From contig NW_024881313.1 of the NCBI RefSeq assembly GCF_018691265.1, positions 5,981,501-6,045,500 on the forward strand: a DNA stretch of 64,000 nucleotides. The letters run 5' to 3'. The DNA comes from Tyto alba. Taxonomy: Eukaryota; Chordata; Aves; Strigiformes; Tytonidae. The notes under the pieces were generated by a model, which worked only from the letters and a program-made list of their open reading frames with translations, had not been told where the DNA came from and did not search any database. Of this stretch, positions 13,201-23,250 are shown in pieces. The translations under genes and the position numbers were made by a program. Position 1 is the stretch's first letter. Every line of letters begins with the position of its first letter.

Positions 13201-16200
13201 TTGATTTTTTGTGTGTGTGTACAAATATTTGAATTTCTTTAAAATCAGATTTGTTTTAGGGGGTGGCTCTTTACTAAAGAGTTGTACCTCAAGCTATTTA
13301 TGAAACAAACAAGCAAGAGCACAGCTTGAAAAACTACAAGTTAAATCCTGAGCCTTGTCAGATCTTGTAAACCTGTTCTGAGAATAATTTCCAAAAACGA
13401 GCATAATAGCAAGGATAAATATATTTACCTTGTATTTCTTTGCTGGCATTATTACAGTATGTAAGATTTAATGCTATTCGACTAGTAACATTGTGTTTCA
13501 AAAGAAGTGTGTTGGAGCTTTGTTTGCTGTGTAATGCTGGTGAGGATGTCAGCCAGTCACAGTACCTGTGTGGTTGGATATTTTTGGAGTGTACGCAGAA
13601 CATAACTATGCCTTTTAACTCAGTTAAAACTCTTCACCCAGAGGTTTGTCAATTCACAATGTAGCCATACTATAACCTTTAATTCTATTATGATTGACTC
13701 TGCTGACTTGATTATAGTTATTATGGATGGAGCCATGCTGAACAGAAATTGGAACTCTGTCATTAGTCTGGGTTTCATTATTCAATATAATTCTTTGCTT
13801 TGTAAACAAATACAGGGACGAGAGTACTGTTGTTCTTAGACAAAAAAGCAGAGGTGACCAGACATTTCTTCAGTAACTGAAAACCGTATAAACAAGACTA
13901 GATAGCAGATTAGGTATCTTAATAAAAACTGATGAGTCTGATTTGTTTAACAGATCTTGATGATGATTGTTACTCAGATATTTTAACACTTGCATTCAGA
14001 GAACAAAGCTATTCTGTAAAGTTGAGAGCTGAGAACTTGATCAGTGAGAGAGTCTGAGATTTGGTCTTGATGAGCACAGGAGACTCAATCAGTGTACAGC
14101 AGGGGTTTGGGGGTTTGGTTTGGTTTGGTTTTAAATGTGGCTAGCTGAGCTTACGGGAGATCTAGACAATTATTTTTTCCAATGCAAAGGCAGTTTGTAA
14201 ATACTGAGGCCTCTTGTTATGAGGCCATATTAACTTACATGGAAAGATTAACATTAAGTTAATCGTAAAGGTAACTTGTCAATGAGGTAAGTTCTTTCTA
14301 TGTGCAAAGATCTCTTCACTTACCATATTATCTCCTCAGCTGAAAAGGAGACAGCCCTCAGCAACGGTGCTAGAGTAGTGCTGTCATCCCACCACTGACT
14401 TTAGTTCATCTGTTTCAACATCAAAAAATCTCTTGATCATCTCCAGTGAGCCAGAAGACTTAGTTCTAAAAGGGACAGTTATTTTTTTTTTATTTTGGAA
14501 ATCGCTTTCCCTGACTAATGAAGCTGACTCTGGTTTTGCAAAGGAGTGTGGACACATGAACAATGGAAACGCAAAATAGAAAGTTCCTGCTATTACAGCA
14601 TCTGTGCCTGAGTTAGTCTGAGCACATCTTTGAAATAACACTTTGCTTTTCTTTGCTGTCCTAAAATTCTTGCATGATCAAGTTGCACGCTGGTTCCCAA
14701 GATGTTTCCCATGTACTAATCTCTGTGGGACAGCTTTGCCGTTTATGAGAACATAGAACATAACACAGTCTGATAATACATTTTAACTGTTAAACTCAGC
14801 AGGGTGTGCCTTTGCCCTTTCTCTTCCATCCCATTGCAGAAGACAGAAAGCTAGTGCAGAATTCAGCTCAACATCATCATGCTCAAGGTAGTTTTGGACC
14901 TCTCATTGTGCAGTATAGGAATCACAACAGAATTGCTGCCACTAAAGATGCTGACCAAGCATCAGACTTCAAAACCAAAAAAAGCTGAAAGTTCTGTCTC
15001 TCCATTGGTAAGAAAAGGATCATTTTTTCCATGAGGAGTTCTGCCCTACGTCCCATTCCAGCTTTTGCAATTGTAGGCAGCTTGGTGTGGCTCATTCTGT
15101 ATGTGCTATCACTTGCACATACACACTTGGGAGAGATACAATCTTCTAACTACAGTTTGAGGACCTTATCTCACAGCCAGAACAACAGCTTCCCCCCCCA
15201 ACTGCACAGGAAACAGTGCTTTGTTTTTCCTTGTGTTAGTACTAGCATCTTTCTGAGACTAGAGATGAATTTTTCCCTTTTTTTTCAGATTGGGCAGGGA
15301 ATGGAGTTCCTGGTGTCTATTACAGCAAGGATACTATTCTCCTCAGCTCTGAAGTTACTATGAAAGTTACCTCCTGATTATCTAGTCCAATTTAACCCTA
15401 TACCCTTCTGCCATGCTTCTCTGTCTATGTTTCTTTCTCTTCCAGGTGTGTTTTCTCAATAGATTTGGCTAAATTTGCATTGAGATTTCTCATCTTTTTT
15501 TTGAGAAATGGCGCGAGACTTGCACACGTCTTTCTGTGATTCAGACAAGATTTTAAAAGGCCAGTTAAACTTACGGAGGAAGTTAGACTAAATCCCTCTG
15601 CAATTTTGTGCGCTTTGAAACATTCTCTTGCTTCTTCACTGTGGATGTTATTAGTTGCTACATTTTTGTAATTGAAATTTTGCTTTTGTTTTTGGAAATG
15701 TCTGCATTCATTCACTAGCAGCTGAATTGCAGGGAAACATATGCTGTCTGTAGCTTATTCAAATTTCTCTCCTTCAAAAAAGATTTTGAGAGGACTTCTA
15801 AACCTCTGTTACTTTGGTATTTAAATAACCAATAATGTAATGAAAAAAGAAAGTCCTAAACCATGTTCAAAGGTCCACAGCATTCTTTGAATGTTTTTAT
15901 TATGTTGCACTTTGTTATTTTGCATTTCTCGAAAATAAAGTAGAACCCAGAAATAGATTGATTCACTTGTGCCTGTGACTAAACCTGTCTTTGTTTTTTT
16001 CCTCATCCTGTTTCAGATGTAAGATGGAAAAACAAATTCTGGGGGAAGTCGATGGAAATTGTTCCAGTTGGTACAACACATGTAACTATTCCAGCGTAAG
16101 TGCTGCAGCCGTGCATTGCTGTTCACACACAGACACAGACATGCTTGCACACACTGGAGCCACATTTATCCAGATGAGAACAAGCTGTGCTGTGCTGTAT

Positions 16201-19200
16201 TAGGCCTTTGGAAGAATTGGTGATTATGATTTAGTTTTAAAAGAAAGAGATGAGGGGAAAAAAAAAAAAAAAAAAAAAAAAAAAAACACCCTGCCAAACC
16301 AAAACCAGAAGCATAAACTAGAAGCACTAACTCTTCCAAAGGTTTTAAAAAACAAAATATGAAACAAAAAACATCACTTCTCTGTATCTGGAAAAAAGCA
16401 AAGTTGGTACTTTCATACTTCAGTTTAAAATTTATGAAGCTTGAAATTCAACTCACAGGGAAAAACTGCATGGTAGAGGAGCTGTGAATTCTTTTGCTTG
16501 AATATGGGTTCGGTGAGGCTGATCATCACTGCATAAATAATTATTGTAAGTGATAAATAGAACCAGTTGGCATATCTGGTGTTTATTATCCAAGGAGGTA
16601 AGTGGCCACTTAACTGTAGTTAAGTGTTGAGCATAGTTTAATTTAAAAAAAAAAAAAACAAACCAAAAAGCTGTATCATTCCTATGCTGGCTTGTTGGAT
16701 TGCCCATTATAGATCAACAATTAAGATCCTGTAAAATTTGGCCTATATCCATTAGGTTTGCAGAACCAGAGATCTAAAGGTTGAGTGGTGTTGCAGTTAA
16801 ATCTGTTTTCCAAAGACAGTCTACAAAATTAATTATTCTGCCATCTGAGAAAAAAAAAAAAAAAAGAAAAATAATTCAAGAATCCAGCACTCATCAGACT
16901 AAGCAACTAAGCATGCTGTTTTCTTTTAAGTGGGTAAAACTGTGATATAGTAAGATAGCATCCAAAAACCATGTTATGTTCATAGCAGCTAACCTAAGCT
17001 GGGGAGTGAAAGGTCTTTAGGATGTGAGTGACGGTTCAGAAGGCAAGGTAATTAATAGATTAGGGCCCATGTTGGGCTGATGAACTGTAAAATAATATGC
17101 TTTGTATGTGGTCTCGATGTGCTGATTTATATCTCTGTGTATCTGGTATAGAATTGGGTACCAAAAAAGTACTGAGGCTATAGGAAAAAAATGAAGCATT
17201 AGTATTAAGGTTATTTTTGGAGCAAATACAGTATTTTTAGTATGCATGATAAAGCATGTGACCTGCAGGTAGGGGCAGGAAGACAAGTTGCTGTGGGGTA
17301 AATTGGCCACACATCTACTAGTCTGTAAAAACTGTCCTTGTGCACACTCTTGCAATGCAGCAAGTGAAAGCAAGTGATTGAGGGCAGGTAAGGAAAGATT
17401 CTAACATCCCCAGGGGATATGTGCAAGGCAGTTGCTTAGGGGGGGAAACTGGTGCTTTGTACATTTAGCCTTTGCCTTACCAGTAGCGACTTGTTCAGTA
17501 CCTAGAACAAACTGTAGAATATATGTCTTCATGAGATTTTCTTGAGGTTTTATAAAGCTGTTTTGTAAGAATATCTACTTCTTTAATAAAAGGTAAAATG
17601 TCGTATTGCCTACTGGTATGTCTTCACCTCTCCCTGTCTGCTGTCTTCCAGTGTGCAACTGCATCTGGAACTGCCTGGTGAGAACTTTTGCTCTTGCCTG
17701 GAGCACACACATAGGCTCAGCCTTGAGAGCTTGATCCAAGCTCATGCCACTCAATAAGTCTTTTGATGACTCCAGTGGCCCGTGTCCTTGTGTTTTCAGT
17801 TATCACTGTGTTACAAGCTGTGAAATGGGCATTTCAGCCAGTAGAGGATATTAGAGCTATTACTTTTGGAAACTTAAAATTGGTAAAGAGGGACACGTAA
17901 ACTGAGAGAAAACTGAATTCAAAACCAAAGTTAATAGCAGAAGTGAAAAGGGTTTTCTGTGAGACAGGATTGTTGTCATAGGGTTTGTTTTCGAGAAGGT
18001 ATGGGACAAGAAGATGAGGCATCCCAGACAAAAGAAGTTGTTTTGTGGGGGTTTTCTAATAGAGTTCTCTGCAATTTTTTTTTTCATGTTATGAGCTCGT
18101 TTCAACACGGCATGAGGTTTTTCTTTTGTGTATTTTTCTTACAGTTTTAAAGACCATTTTGCATGGAACAAGGTGACCTCTTGCATCCATAACATCTTAA
18201 GTGGGCAAAGATGGATTGAACACTATGGAGAGATTATCATCAAAAACCTTAACGATGACACTTGCTACTGCAAACTGACTTTCATAAAGGTAACCACAGC
18301 AGTAACCACAGCAGTGTTGGCAGTGCCTTTTCTGACAGACACAGCAGTGGGTGGGTGCTCTCTGCTGAAGCTCAGTACGACTGCTTATCAGCTGTATTCT
18401 CCTATAATTCTGCTTTAATTACGTGTGATTCTTTGAGAAACTTTAACTCTGAAGGAACTGCCACTCACTAGGTAGAGCCAGACAAGAAAGAAGTAACGGC
18501 TTTCTCAGGTGATTTCCACTGGAGATGCAAAAAAAAGTATGAGGAAAGGAAAGGAAGAAATACAATGAAAAACCTACTCTGGGTTTGATGCGAGAGGTAG
18601 TCAGGAGGTGTCTGCTGATAGTGGTTAACCACACATGCCTCCTGCTGACCCACTGGCACGTGCTGTAGTTGCGTTCGTTCCACAGCTGTAGTTGCTCAAG
18701 CAGGGTGCTTCACCCAATGCTCTTTTGTAGCCCTCCACAGGTACCTGGAGGAGTTTCAGTGAGGGGTGGTGTTACTGAAAGCTTTTGCTTTAGTATAAGG
18801 CAGCAGGGTATGACTTCCTCAGGAAATGCCCTTATAACTGAAATTAAAATTAGTTTTCGGCAATAGATGACTTCTTCCTAGTAAAGGAAAATCAATGAGA
18901 ACCTAAAACAATGACAAAATTTCTAACCTGAGAAATAGTTTTGCAAAGCATGCTAGGAGACTTGTCTTAACTTGCATTTTCTGTATCTGATTGCTGGAGA
19001 AAGGCTGTGCTTTGCATAGAAACAGACCATACAGATAGAAGCTAAGTACTACAGCATAGCTATGCAGCATGGCATGCTCAGCAGCAGAAGGGAAGTTTCC
19101 TTTTCTCATTTATTTTCCTAGATACTTTGTGCTTTCTAAGAAGCATTAGCATGATTTTTTTTTTTCCAAATACTTATTTGAAATACTGTAATGTATTTAC

Positions 19201-22200
19201 AGAGTTTCAGTGGATGTTTAGAGTTCCGATTTTAAAGACTGAGAGCCTGCAAATCTTACACTTTTGATATTGTAAATTGTCTAATGTGGAGATTACTGTA
19301 TCAGTTCCTTCTCCTCCTCTTCTGAAAATCTGGGGAAGATGTAGACAAGTCAGTCAGGAGTCAGCATTACAGCTGTCCAGTTTTGTCACTGGGCAGAATT
19401 CTAAGTCAGCTATGTATCACCTAGTACTGTTCCTAAAAAAGGCAAACAAAATAAATACTGTTCTCAGAGTCTATGTTTTATTAAGTCAACTAATAGCACT
19501 AACACCAGTTGCTTGCATATAATATTGTAATGGACACCTAAGAGAGCAGTTTTCATTTCAGAAAACCACTCTACAGCACGGTGCCACTGATGCAGTAAAA
19601 TCACACTTGATCTCCTATGCACCTTTTTACCCCTTGTCCCTTTTAATTCTAGGCAAAGTACTGGAATCCAAATGCACATGAGATTGAAGGCAGTGTCATG
19701 GATAAAACCGGGAAAGTTGTGCATCGACTATTTGGGAAGTGGCATGACAGCTTATACTGTGGGATGACTTCATCTTCAAACTGTATATGGAGAGCAAGTT
19801 AGTGATCAGAATGGCCAACATACAAAATTTAAGATGTGCTTAAGAATAAGCTTACTGTTTTTATCTCTTTATCAGGCCCAAACTTATTATTTCTATGTGG
19901 AATATTAGATTTTTGTCCAGCATTTAAAATTTAGACCAGAAGAATACATCATTTAACTTAAATAACATTGAGAACTTAATCCCATGGCTTCCTGTATCTT
20001 CTCCTTTCTCCTTCATTTTCATATCTGGGCATGAAGTAGGTATTGAGGACTAAAAGGAAGGGGGGGTGTGTGGAAAAGGAACAAAACCCCCCACTTTTTA
20101 TGTAAAGAAGTGTTGTGTATTTCACACATTAAACATTGGAAGATAGCCCACAAAGCATAATTCTGTAATGACAGCCATATCCGAATTTTCCCAAACTTGT
20201 GGGGTTTTGTCTACTGTAGTTTGAAAAAGCACTATGATAATAGCACGGCATTCCTCACAGCTGTGCTCTGATTCAGCTGAGAGAACAGAAATCTGTTTTG
20301 TAGCAGTGCAGTTATCAAGGGGAATGTGGTCTTTTGTCATGTTATTAAAAACCTCTTACTCCCCCCGAATTGAGACTGTGGTTCAGAGATGAACTACTGA
20401 CTGAGGGGAGCTTGGAATTTTCCTTCTAAAAATAATAGCATTTAACTGAAATTCTGAATGTACTCTTTTGTTTTGTAGATCCTATGCCTAAAGATTATGA
20501 ACAGTGGTATGGATTTACTCAATTTGCACTGGAGTTAAATGAACTGGATGTGCAAACTAAGTCACTACTCCCATCCACTGATACACGTTTTAGGCCAGAC
20601 CAAAGGTAAGAAGTTTTAACTCTTAAATATCTTCCTTAAATAGTTCTTAATCTTCTGTACGTGCACTTTACCCTAAGCTCAGACTACTTTGTGTACATAC
20701 CTGCAGTGTGTTTCTGTTTCAACGTTAATGTGCATCTGAAACGGACATTTTAATCACTTATCAGGAGATGGTCTAGTCATTATGGACCAGTGTTTTCTAA
20801 AACTGGCTCTTGGATGTTTCTAGATAGCTGCCTTTCCAAAGATATTAAACTTCAGTACTTCAGATACTGGATGTAGAGCGTACTGTGCTTGATAGCCAGA
20901 AACTGAGACACTTGAAATTTCTTCCTGCAGTGGAATTTCTACTGTTGCTAACTTCCAACTAAAAGAATGTAATATAACCATGACTCCGAGCTTCTTTTGT
21001 TAAGTGCTTTTGGATGGTGCAGTTGTCTACAGAGGTAGCTGTTTACCTTTCAAACACTGTGAACCGCCTGCTATAAAGATCAGATTCTGGAGCTCTAGAG
21101 GACCTGGCAAAGGTGGGGGACGGGAGCACCAATTGTGTGTCTTACCACTGCTGGTACTGCAGGTTTCTAGAAGAAGGGAATATTGAAGGAGCTGAAATGC
21201 AAAAGCAGAGGATCGAGCAGCTACAGAGAGAACGACGGAAGGTGCTGGAAGAAAACAATCTAGAGCATCAGCCTAGATTTTTCAGGTACTGTATAATAAT
21301 TACCATATACTATCATTTACTTAAATTCTTACTGTAAATTTGGTTCTAAATTGCCATAAAACAGGCTCCAGTTTTTTCCAGATTTCTTCTATATTTCTGA
21401 TTTTTGTACTTGTGTAGAACACTCCAGACTTAGTTAAAACTCAGAATTATATGTTGCTTTTTCATTAGTTCATCCCTGAATTTCTTTCTCATTTTTTGCC
21501 TTGGTGCTGTTTCATATTTAGTCTACATTTGAATTTTCCTGAGGGAATGTAGCATCTTTGATTCTTTCAAGCAAGGTGAAGTAGCTGGATTTAGCTTAAT
21601 TACTTCCGCTGAATTTCTGCTGAATTCAGGGGGATTGCCTTGTGCAGAAGTGGGCAGAGTTGGGCCCTTTTATCTCCAGGGCTATTTTTGAGCATGTTTC
21701 CCCTATTTTATGGGGGGAGAATTATCATTCAGAGGGCGCTTTGTTTCTTCCTGTTGTAAATCAATTAACAGGCGACTTCAGCCATTGAAAGACAAAAATG
21801 AATGCTAACGAGGGCATGGCCTTTTACCCTCCAGATTCTCTGTTCTGCTGCAGTGAAAGAGCTGGAGCCGAGGTGAATGTTGTATGGGTGTATGTATCAC
21901 ATTTAACAGATCTGGGATCCTAATTTTTTTCTGGATAGATAGGTACTGTACTTCTGAGTAACACAAAAAGCATTTAAAATAGGTGCAAATAGATGCAGAA
22001 AGGAAATGGCTCAGACCACTACATGTCTGACAAGCTGGTGAACTAACTCATCGCATGTCAATCACACCTACTAAAGAGAAGCAAACGTTGCTTCCAGCAG
22101 GATAGAGGCAAAGTCTAATACTTCGTAATTATACATGCATACTGAGAATTGTGAGGAAGGACGAGGATTTGAAAATGGAGATTCGTGCTGTAGTTTTAAA

Positions 22201-22929
22201 CAACAGAATAAAGAATTTAATAACTATATAGCAGAAGTGTTACCCAGTGTTAGAGTAGATATGAATTACGCATTTGGCTTTTCAGTAGTGATTTCTGTCT
22301 TCAGCAAATCACAAGCCTTGATTTACTTCAAAGAATAATTAGCTGTTGTGCAAAAAATGTTGCACACCAGATTAAAAGCAGACTGATTCCTTCAGGGTAT
22401 GGTACCTAGTGCAATGAGTCTCACCTCTTGACTGAAAGCTAGAGGCCTTCTTTATGCAGTAACCGAGGTGAGCCATCTTTGGAGAAGTAAAAGTAAAGTT
22501 TCCACTTTCCACTCAAAGCTGCCTTTGAGACCATGAAATAAACCTGGACTGTAGTTTTAAGTGCTAAGCACTGGCATGTGACAGTGAAATATAAGAGCCT
22601 TGATCTCTGCTGAGCACTAGGCTACTGAGGTGCGTCTCCGAGGCCCGGTGCAGGCATACACCAGTTCAGCTCTCCACACTGTATTGTCTTGTTTGAAGGC
22701 TGTACCGAGTTGCACTACACCTGGTTCATGGGCTGGACTGGGTATCTGTACGTAGCGCTACATTGCGTTTACATAGCATGTGTATGGAAAAAATAAGCTT
22801 TACGTTGAAGGCGCTTGTTTCATCTTTGATAGGAAATCCAGTGATGACTCCTGGGTGAGCAATGGAACCTACATGGACCTTAGAAAAGAACCTGGCTTTT
22901 CCAAACTGGACAACCCTGTCCTCTGGTGA
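1145..22929 (+). CDS. OSBPL3: OSBPL3 (oxysterol-binding protein-related protein 3), 3' part, 12 exons
   Basis: Joining exons 1145-1252, 4078-4212, 4878-4971, 7883-8133, 10022-10159, 12896-12959, 16017-16095, 18145-18289, 19653-19797, 20479-20605, 21163-21285 and 22833-22929 gives 1506 nt: 501 codons and TGA with every splice phase consistent. The product is a lipid-transfer protein of ER-plasma membrane contacts. Family knowledge: ORP3 binds VAP proteins through FFAT motifs and acts in R-Ras and adhesion signalling. Visible here are a Ser/acidic linker (about the first 110 residues) and then the ORD with [39 protein letters not shown], the fingerprint [11 protein letters not shown] and the C-terminal RFRPDQR..EEGN helix segment. 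The human protein is about 887 residues, so roughly 385 N-terminal residues (PH domain, FFAT) are off-window. Paralogues OSBPL6 and OSBPL7 share these motifs; the GSDME neighbour and linker wording favour OSBPL3. Confidence 0.93.
1253..4077. other. OSBPL3 intron
   Basis: A/T-rich intron of 2.8 kb. It holds a poly-T run (about 2809-2828), an abutting poly-T/poly-A pair (2919-2948) and T-rich tracts at 3807-3815 and 3860-3905. Open segments here have no recognisable protein content. Confidence 0.75.
2919..2948. repeat. Abutting T(17)/A(13) tract
   Basis: About 17 T are followed immediately by 13 A, a perfect inverted repeat with no spacer. Such tracts can arise from slippage, or from two retroposed tails facing each other. 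Confidence 0.85.
4078..4212 (+). CDS. OSBPL3: OSBPL3 coding exon: Ser-rich linker
   Basis: The exon is 135 nt, phase 0 at both ends, and follows acceptor tttaaacag. It encodes [13 protein letters not shown] and then the ORP3-typical [21 protein letters not shown]. The donor is GAG|gtctga, weak for a GT donor. Reading through it gives one codon and then an in-frame TGA at 4216-4218. The FFDAQE segment is a recognisable ORP3/6/7 linker signature. Confidence 0.93.
4878..4971 (+). CDS. OSBPL3: OSBPL3 coding exon: acidic linker
   Basis: The exon is 94 nt, phase 0 in and phase 1 out, with acceptor ccacactcag and donor gtaagt. It encodes [20 protein letters not shown] and then a short polar tail. 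This is the Ser/Asp-rich stretch just before the ORD, likely disordered and phosphorylatable (inference). It ends on the first base of an Asp codon completed at 7883. Confidence 0.93.
4972..7882. other. OSBPL3 intron with an old CR1-type fragment
   Basis: A/T-rich intron with a poly-T run at about 5790-5808 and a T/A tract near 6589-6645. Its only recognisable element is a decayed CR1/L3-like 3' end (about 6035-6135). An exon-like segment at 7226-7296 was rejected on phase. Confidence 0.7.
6035..6135 (+). mobile_element. Ancient CR1/L3-type LINE 3' end fragment
   Basis: The stretch around ggtcagaccagatgatg, followed by cagtctggccttaaaagtc, resembles the 3' end of old amniote CR1-family LINEs (GGTCAGACTAGATGATC..., CTTCTGGCCTTAAA). 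It is heavily diverged and its left boundary is uncertain. Confidence 0.5.
7883..8133 (+). CDS. OSBPL3: OSBPL3 coding exon: start of the ORD lipid-binding domain
   Basis: The exon is 251 nt, phase 1 in and 0 out, with acceptor cttctttttcag and donor gtaaat. It encodes [39 protein letters not shown] and [19 protein letters not shown]. In ORD structures this segment forms the lid and tunnel entry, and the EPLN-type residues contact phosphoinositide (family knowledge). It is the longest exon of this gene in the window. Confidence 0.96.
10022..10159 (+). CDS. OSBPL3: OSBPL3 coding exon: ORD core
   Basis: The exon is 138 nt, phase 0 at both ends, with acceptor cgttatttccag and donor gtattg. It encodes [20 protein letters not shown] and [17 protein letters not shown], ending FFAEQ. 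The NPxLGETYE block is an ORD hallmark. The Glu-Gln at its end begins the EQVSHHPP family fingerprint, which is completed in the next exon. Confidence 0.97.
12896..12959 (+). CDS. OSBPL3: OSBPL3 coding exon: VSHHPP signature
   Basis: This 64-nt exon, phase 0 in and 1 out, lies between acceptor tctattag and donor gtaact. It encodes [20 protein letters not shown]. The His-His pair is the conserved phosphoinositide-4-phosphate head-group ligand in ORD proteins (family knowledge). Both histidines are intact, so the domain looks competent for PI4P exchange. Confidence 0.97.
16017..16095 (+). CDS. OSBPL3: OSBPL3 coding exon: ORD strand region
   Basis: The exon is 79 nt, phase 1 in and 2 out, with acceptor cctgtttcag and donor gtaagt. 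With the preceding G it encodes [20 protein letters not shown] and THVTIP. The W-x-KFWGKSxEI.P.G pattern is the usual ORD sequence after the HHPP motif. Confidence 0.95.
16258..16286. repeat. Poly-A tract (29 bases)
   Basis: An uninterrupted run of A inside an OSBPL3 intron. No retroposed gene body is recognisable immediately upstream, so it is called a homopolymer only. Confidence 0.9.
18145..18289 (+). CDS. OSBPL3: OSBPL3 coding exon: ORD beta-barrel segment
   Basis: The exon is 145 nt, phase 2 in and 0 out, with acceptor ttcttacag. It encodes [20 protein letters not shown] and then [20 protein letters not shown]. The [22 protein letters not shown] block is diagnostic of the ORP3/6/7 group. 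The donor gtaacc is immediately repeated 12 nt downstream (18302), giving two tandem in-frame donor candidates. Confidence 0.96.
18290..18313 (+). repeat. Tandem 12-bp duplication containing the 5' splice site
   Basis: Two exact copies of gtaaccacagca (18290-18301 and 18302-18313) begin at the exon/intron junction. The donor dinucleotide and its context are therefore present twice, 12 nt apart. Use of the second copy would add four codons (Val-Thr-Thr-Ala) in frame between LTFIK and AKYW. Confidence 0.9.
19653..19797 (+). CDS. OSBPL3: OSBPL3 coding exon: ORD C-terminal half
   Basis: The exon is 145 nt, phase 0 in and 1 out, with acceptor ttttaattctag and a somewhat weak donor gttagt. It encodes [20 protein letters not shown] and [17 protein letters not shown], then a stretch ending CIWRA. 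The G.V.D..GK...RLFGKWH pattern is conserved in ORPs. Confidence 0.95.
20479..20605 (+). CDS. OSBPL3: OSBPL3 coding exon: ORD C-terminal half
   Basis: The exon is 127 nt, phase 1 in and 2 out, with acceptor ttttgtag and donor gtaaga. It encodes [40 protein letters not shown] and then DQ with part of an Arg. The LPxTDxRFRPDQR element leads into the conserved basic helix that, in yeast Osh4, supplies Lys and Arg ligands for PI4P. Confidence 0.96.
21163..21285 (+). CDS. OSBPL3: OSBPL3 coding exon: C-terminal basic helix
   Basis: The exon is 123 nt, phase 2 in and 2 out, with acceptor gtactgcag and donor gtactg. It encodes (R)[36 protein letters not shown] and PRFF. It is Lys/Arg/Glu-rich helical sequence that closes the ORD; the K..E...QR spacing matches other ORPs. 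Confidence 0.95.
22833..22929 (+). CDS. OSBPL3: OSBPL3 last coding exon and stop
   Basis: The exon starts after acceptor catctttgatag and runs 97 nt to TGA at 22927-22929. It encodes (R)[20 protein letters not shown] and ends [10 protein letters not shown]. The WVSN.TY..LRK.PGFSK.D.PVLW ending matches ORP3. It is followed directly by the 3' UTR. Confidence 0.96.
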
Positions 22930-22985
22930 AAGAGGAGCTAAGTGAAGATACTCTCTGCTGTATTCCCAGATCTGATTTAAAAGAA

Positions 22986-23100
22986 GTATATATAAAATAT
23001 ATCTATATATATGCCTATATATATATATATATATATAAAAAAAACAACCCCACGCACACATATAATATATGTGTGGTGTGTGTGTATGTGTGCAAGTGTG
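22986..23100. repeat. Compound TA/CA-TG microsatellite in the OSBPL3 3' UTR
   Basis: A long TA-dinucleotide run (to about 23036) is followed by A-rich sequence, a short CACACA block and TG repeats with TATG interruptions. The TA run can fold on itself in RNA, and the CA and TG blocks can pair with each other. Confidence 0.9.
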
Positions 23101-23215
23101 CATATCTCCAGAATTGTGCTTAATTTAGAATCTGATAATTCGTTTCCTTTATTATTGACTATTGCAGTGATTGTTTGAATGTATAAATACCCTCATTTCT
23201 TTTTATAAAATGTTT

Positions 23216-23221
23216 AATAAA
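23216..23221 (+). promoter_or_regulatory. Candidate proximal polyadenylation signal of OSBPL3
   Basis: A canonical AATAAA lies 287 nt after the stop codon, preceded by an A/T-rich stretch. It is the first such hexamer in the 3' UTR. Cleavage would be expected roughly 10-30 nt downstream (family knowledge). Usage is unverified. Confidence 0.5.
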
Positions 23222-23250
23222 TAGTACTGAACGTTAACAGTGAGAGGGAA

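Larger units (their letters stand above)
8134..22832. other. Remaining OSBPL3 introns
   Basis: Introns 8134-10021, 10160-12895, 12960-16016, 16096-18144, 18290-19652, 19798-20478, 20606-21162 and 21286-22832 contain only A/T-rich non-coding sequence and simple runs. Runs include poly-T at about 9919-9935, 11881-11902 and 13169-13188, a 29-base poly-A at 16258-16286, and TTTGG repeats near 14104-14131. A short CR1-like snippet (ccatagaatcacagacc, about 9610-9626) is too brief to call. No RNA gene was recognised. Confidence 0.65.
22930..23250 (+). other. OSBPL3: OSBPL3 3' UTR, proximal part
   Basis: Sequence after the stop codon contains a TA/TG microsatellite (22986-23100) and an AATAAA at 23216-23221. 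The mammalian OSBPL3 3' UTR is several kilobases long, so the transcript may continue. Further AATAAA hexamers at 23949, 26315, 27806, 28479 and 28550 are candidate distal ends. The sequence alone cannot choose among them. Confidence 0.65.
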
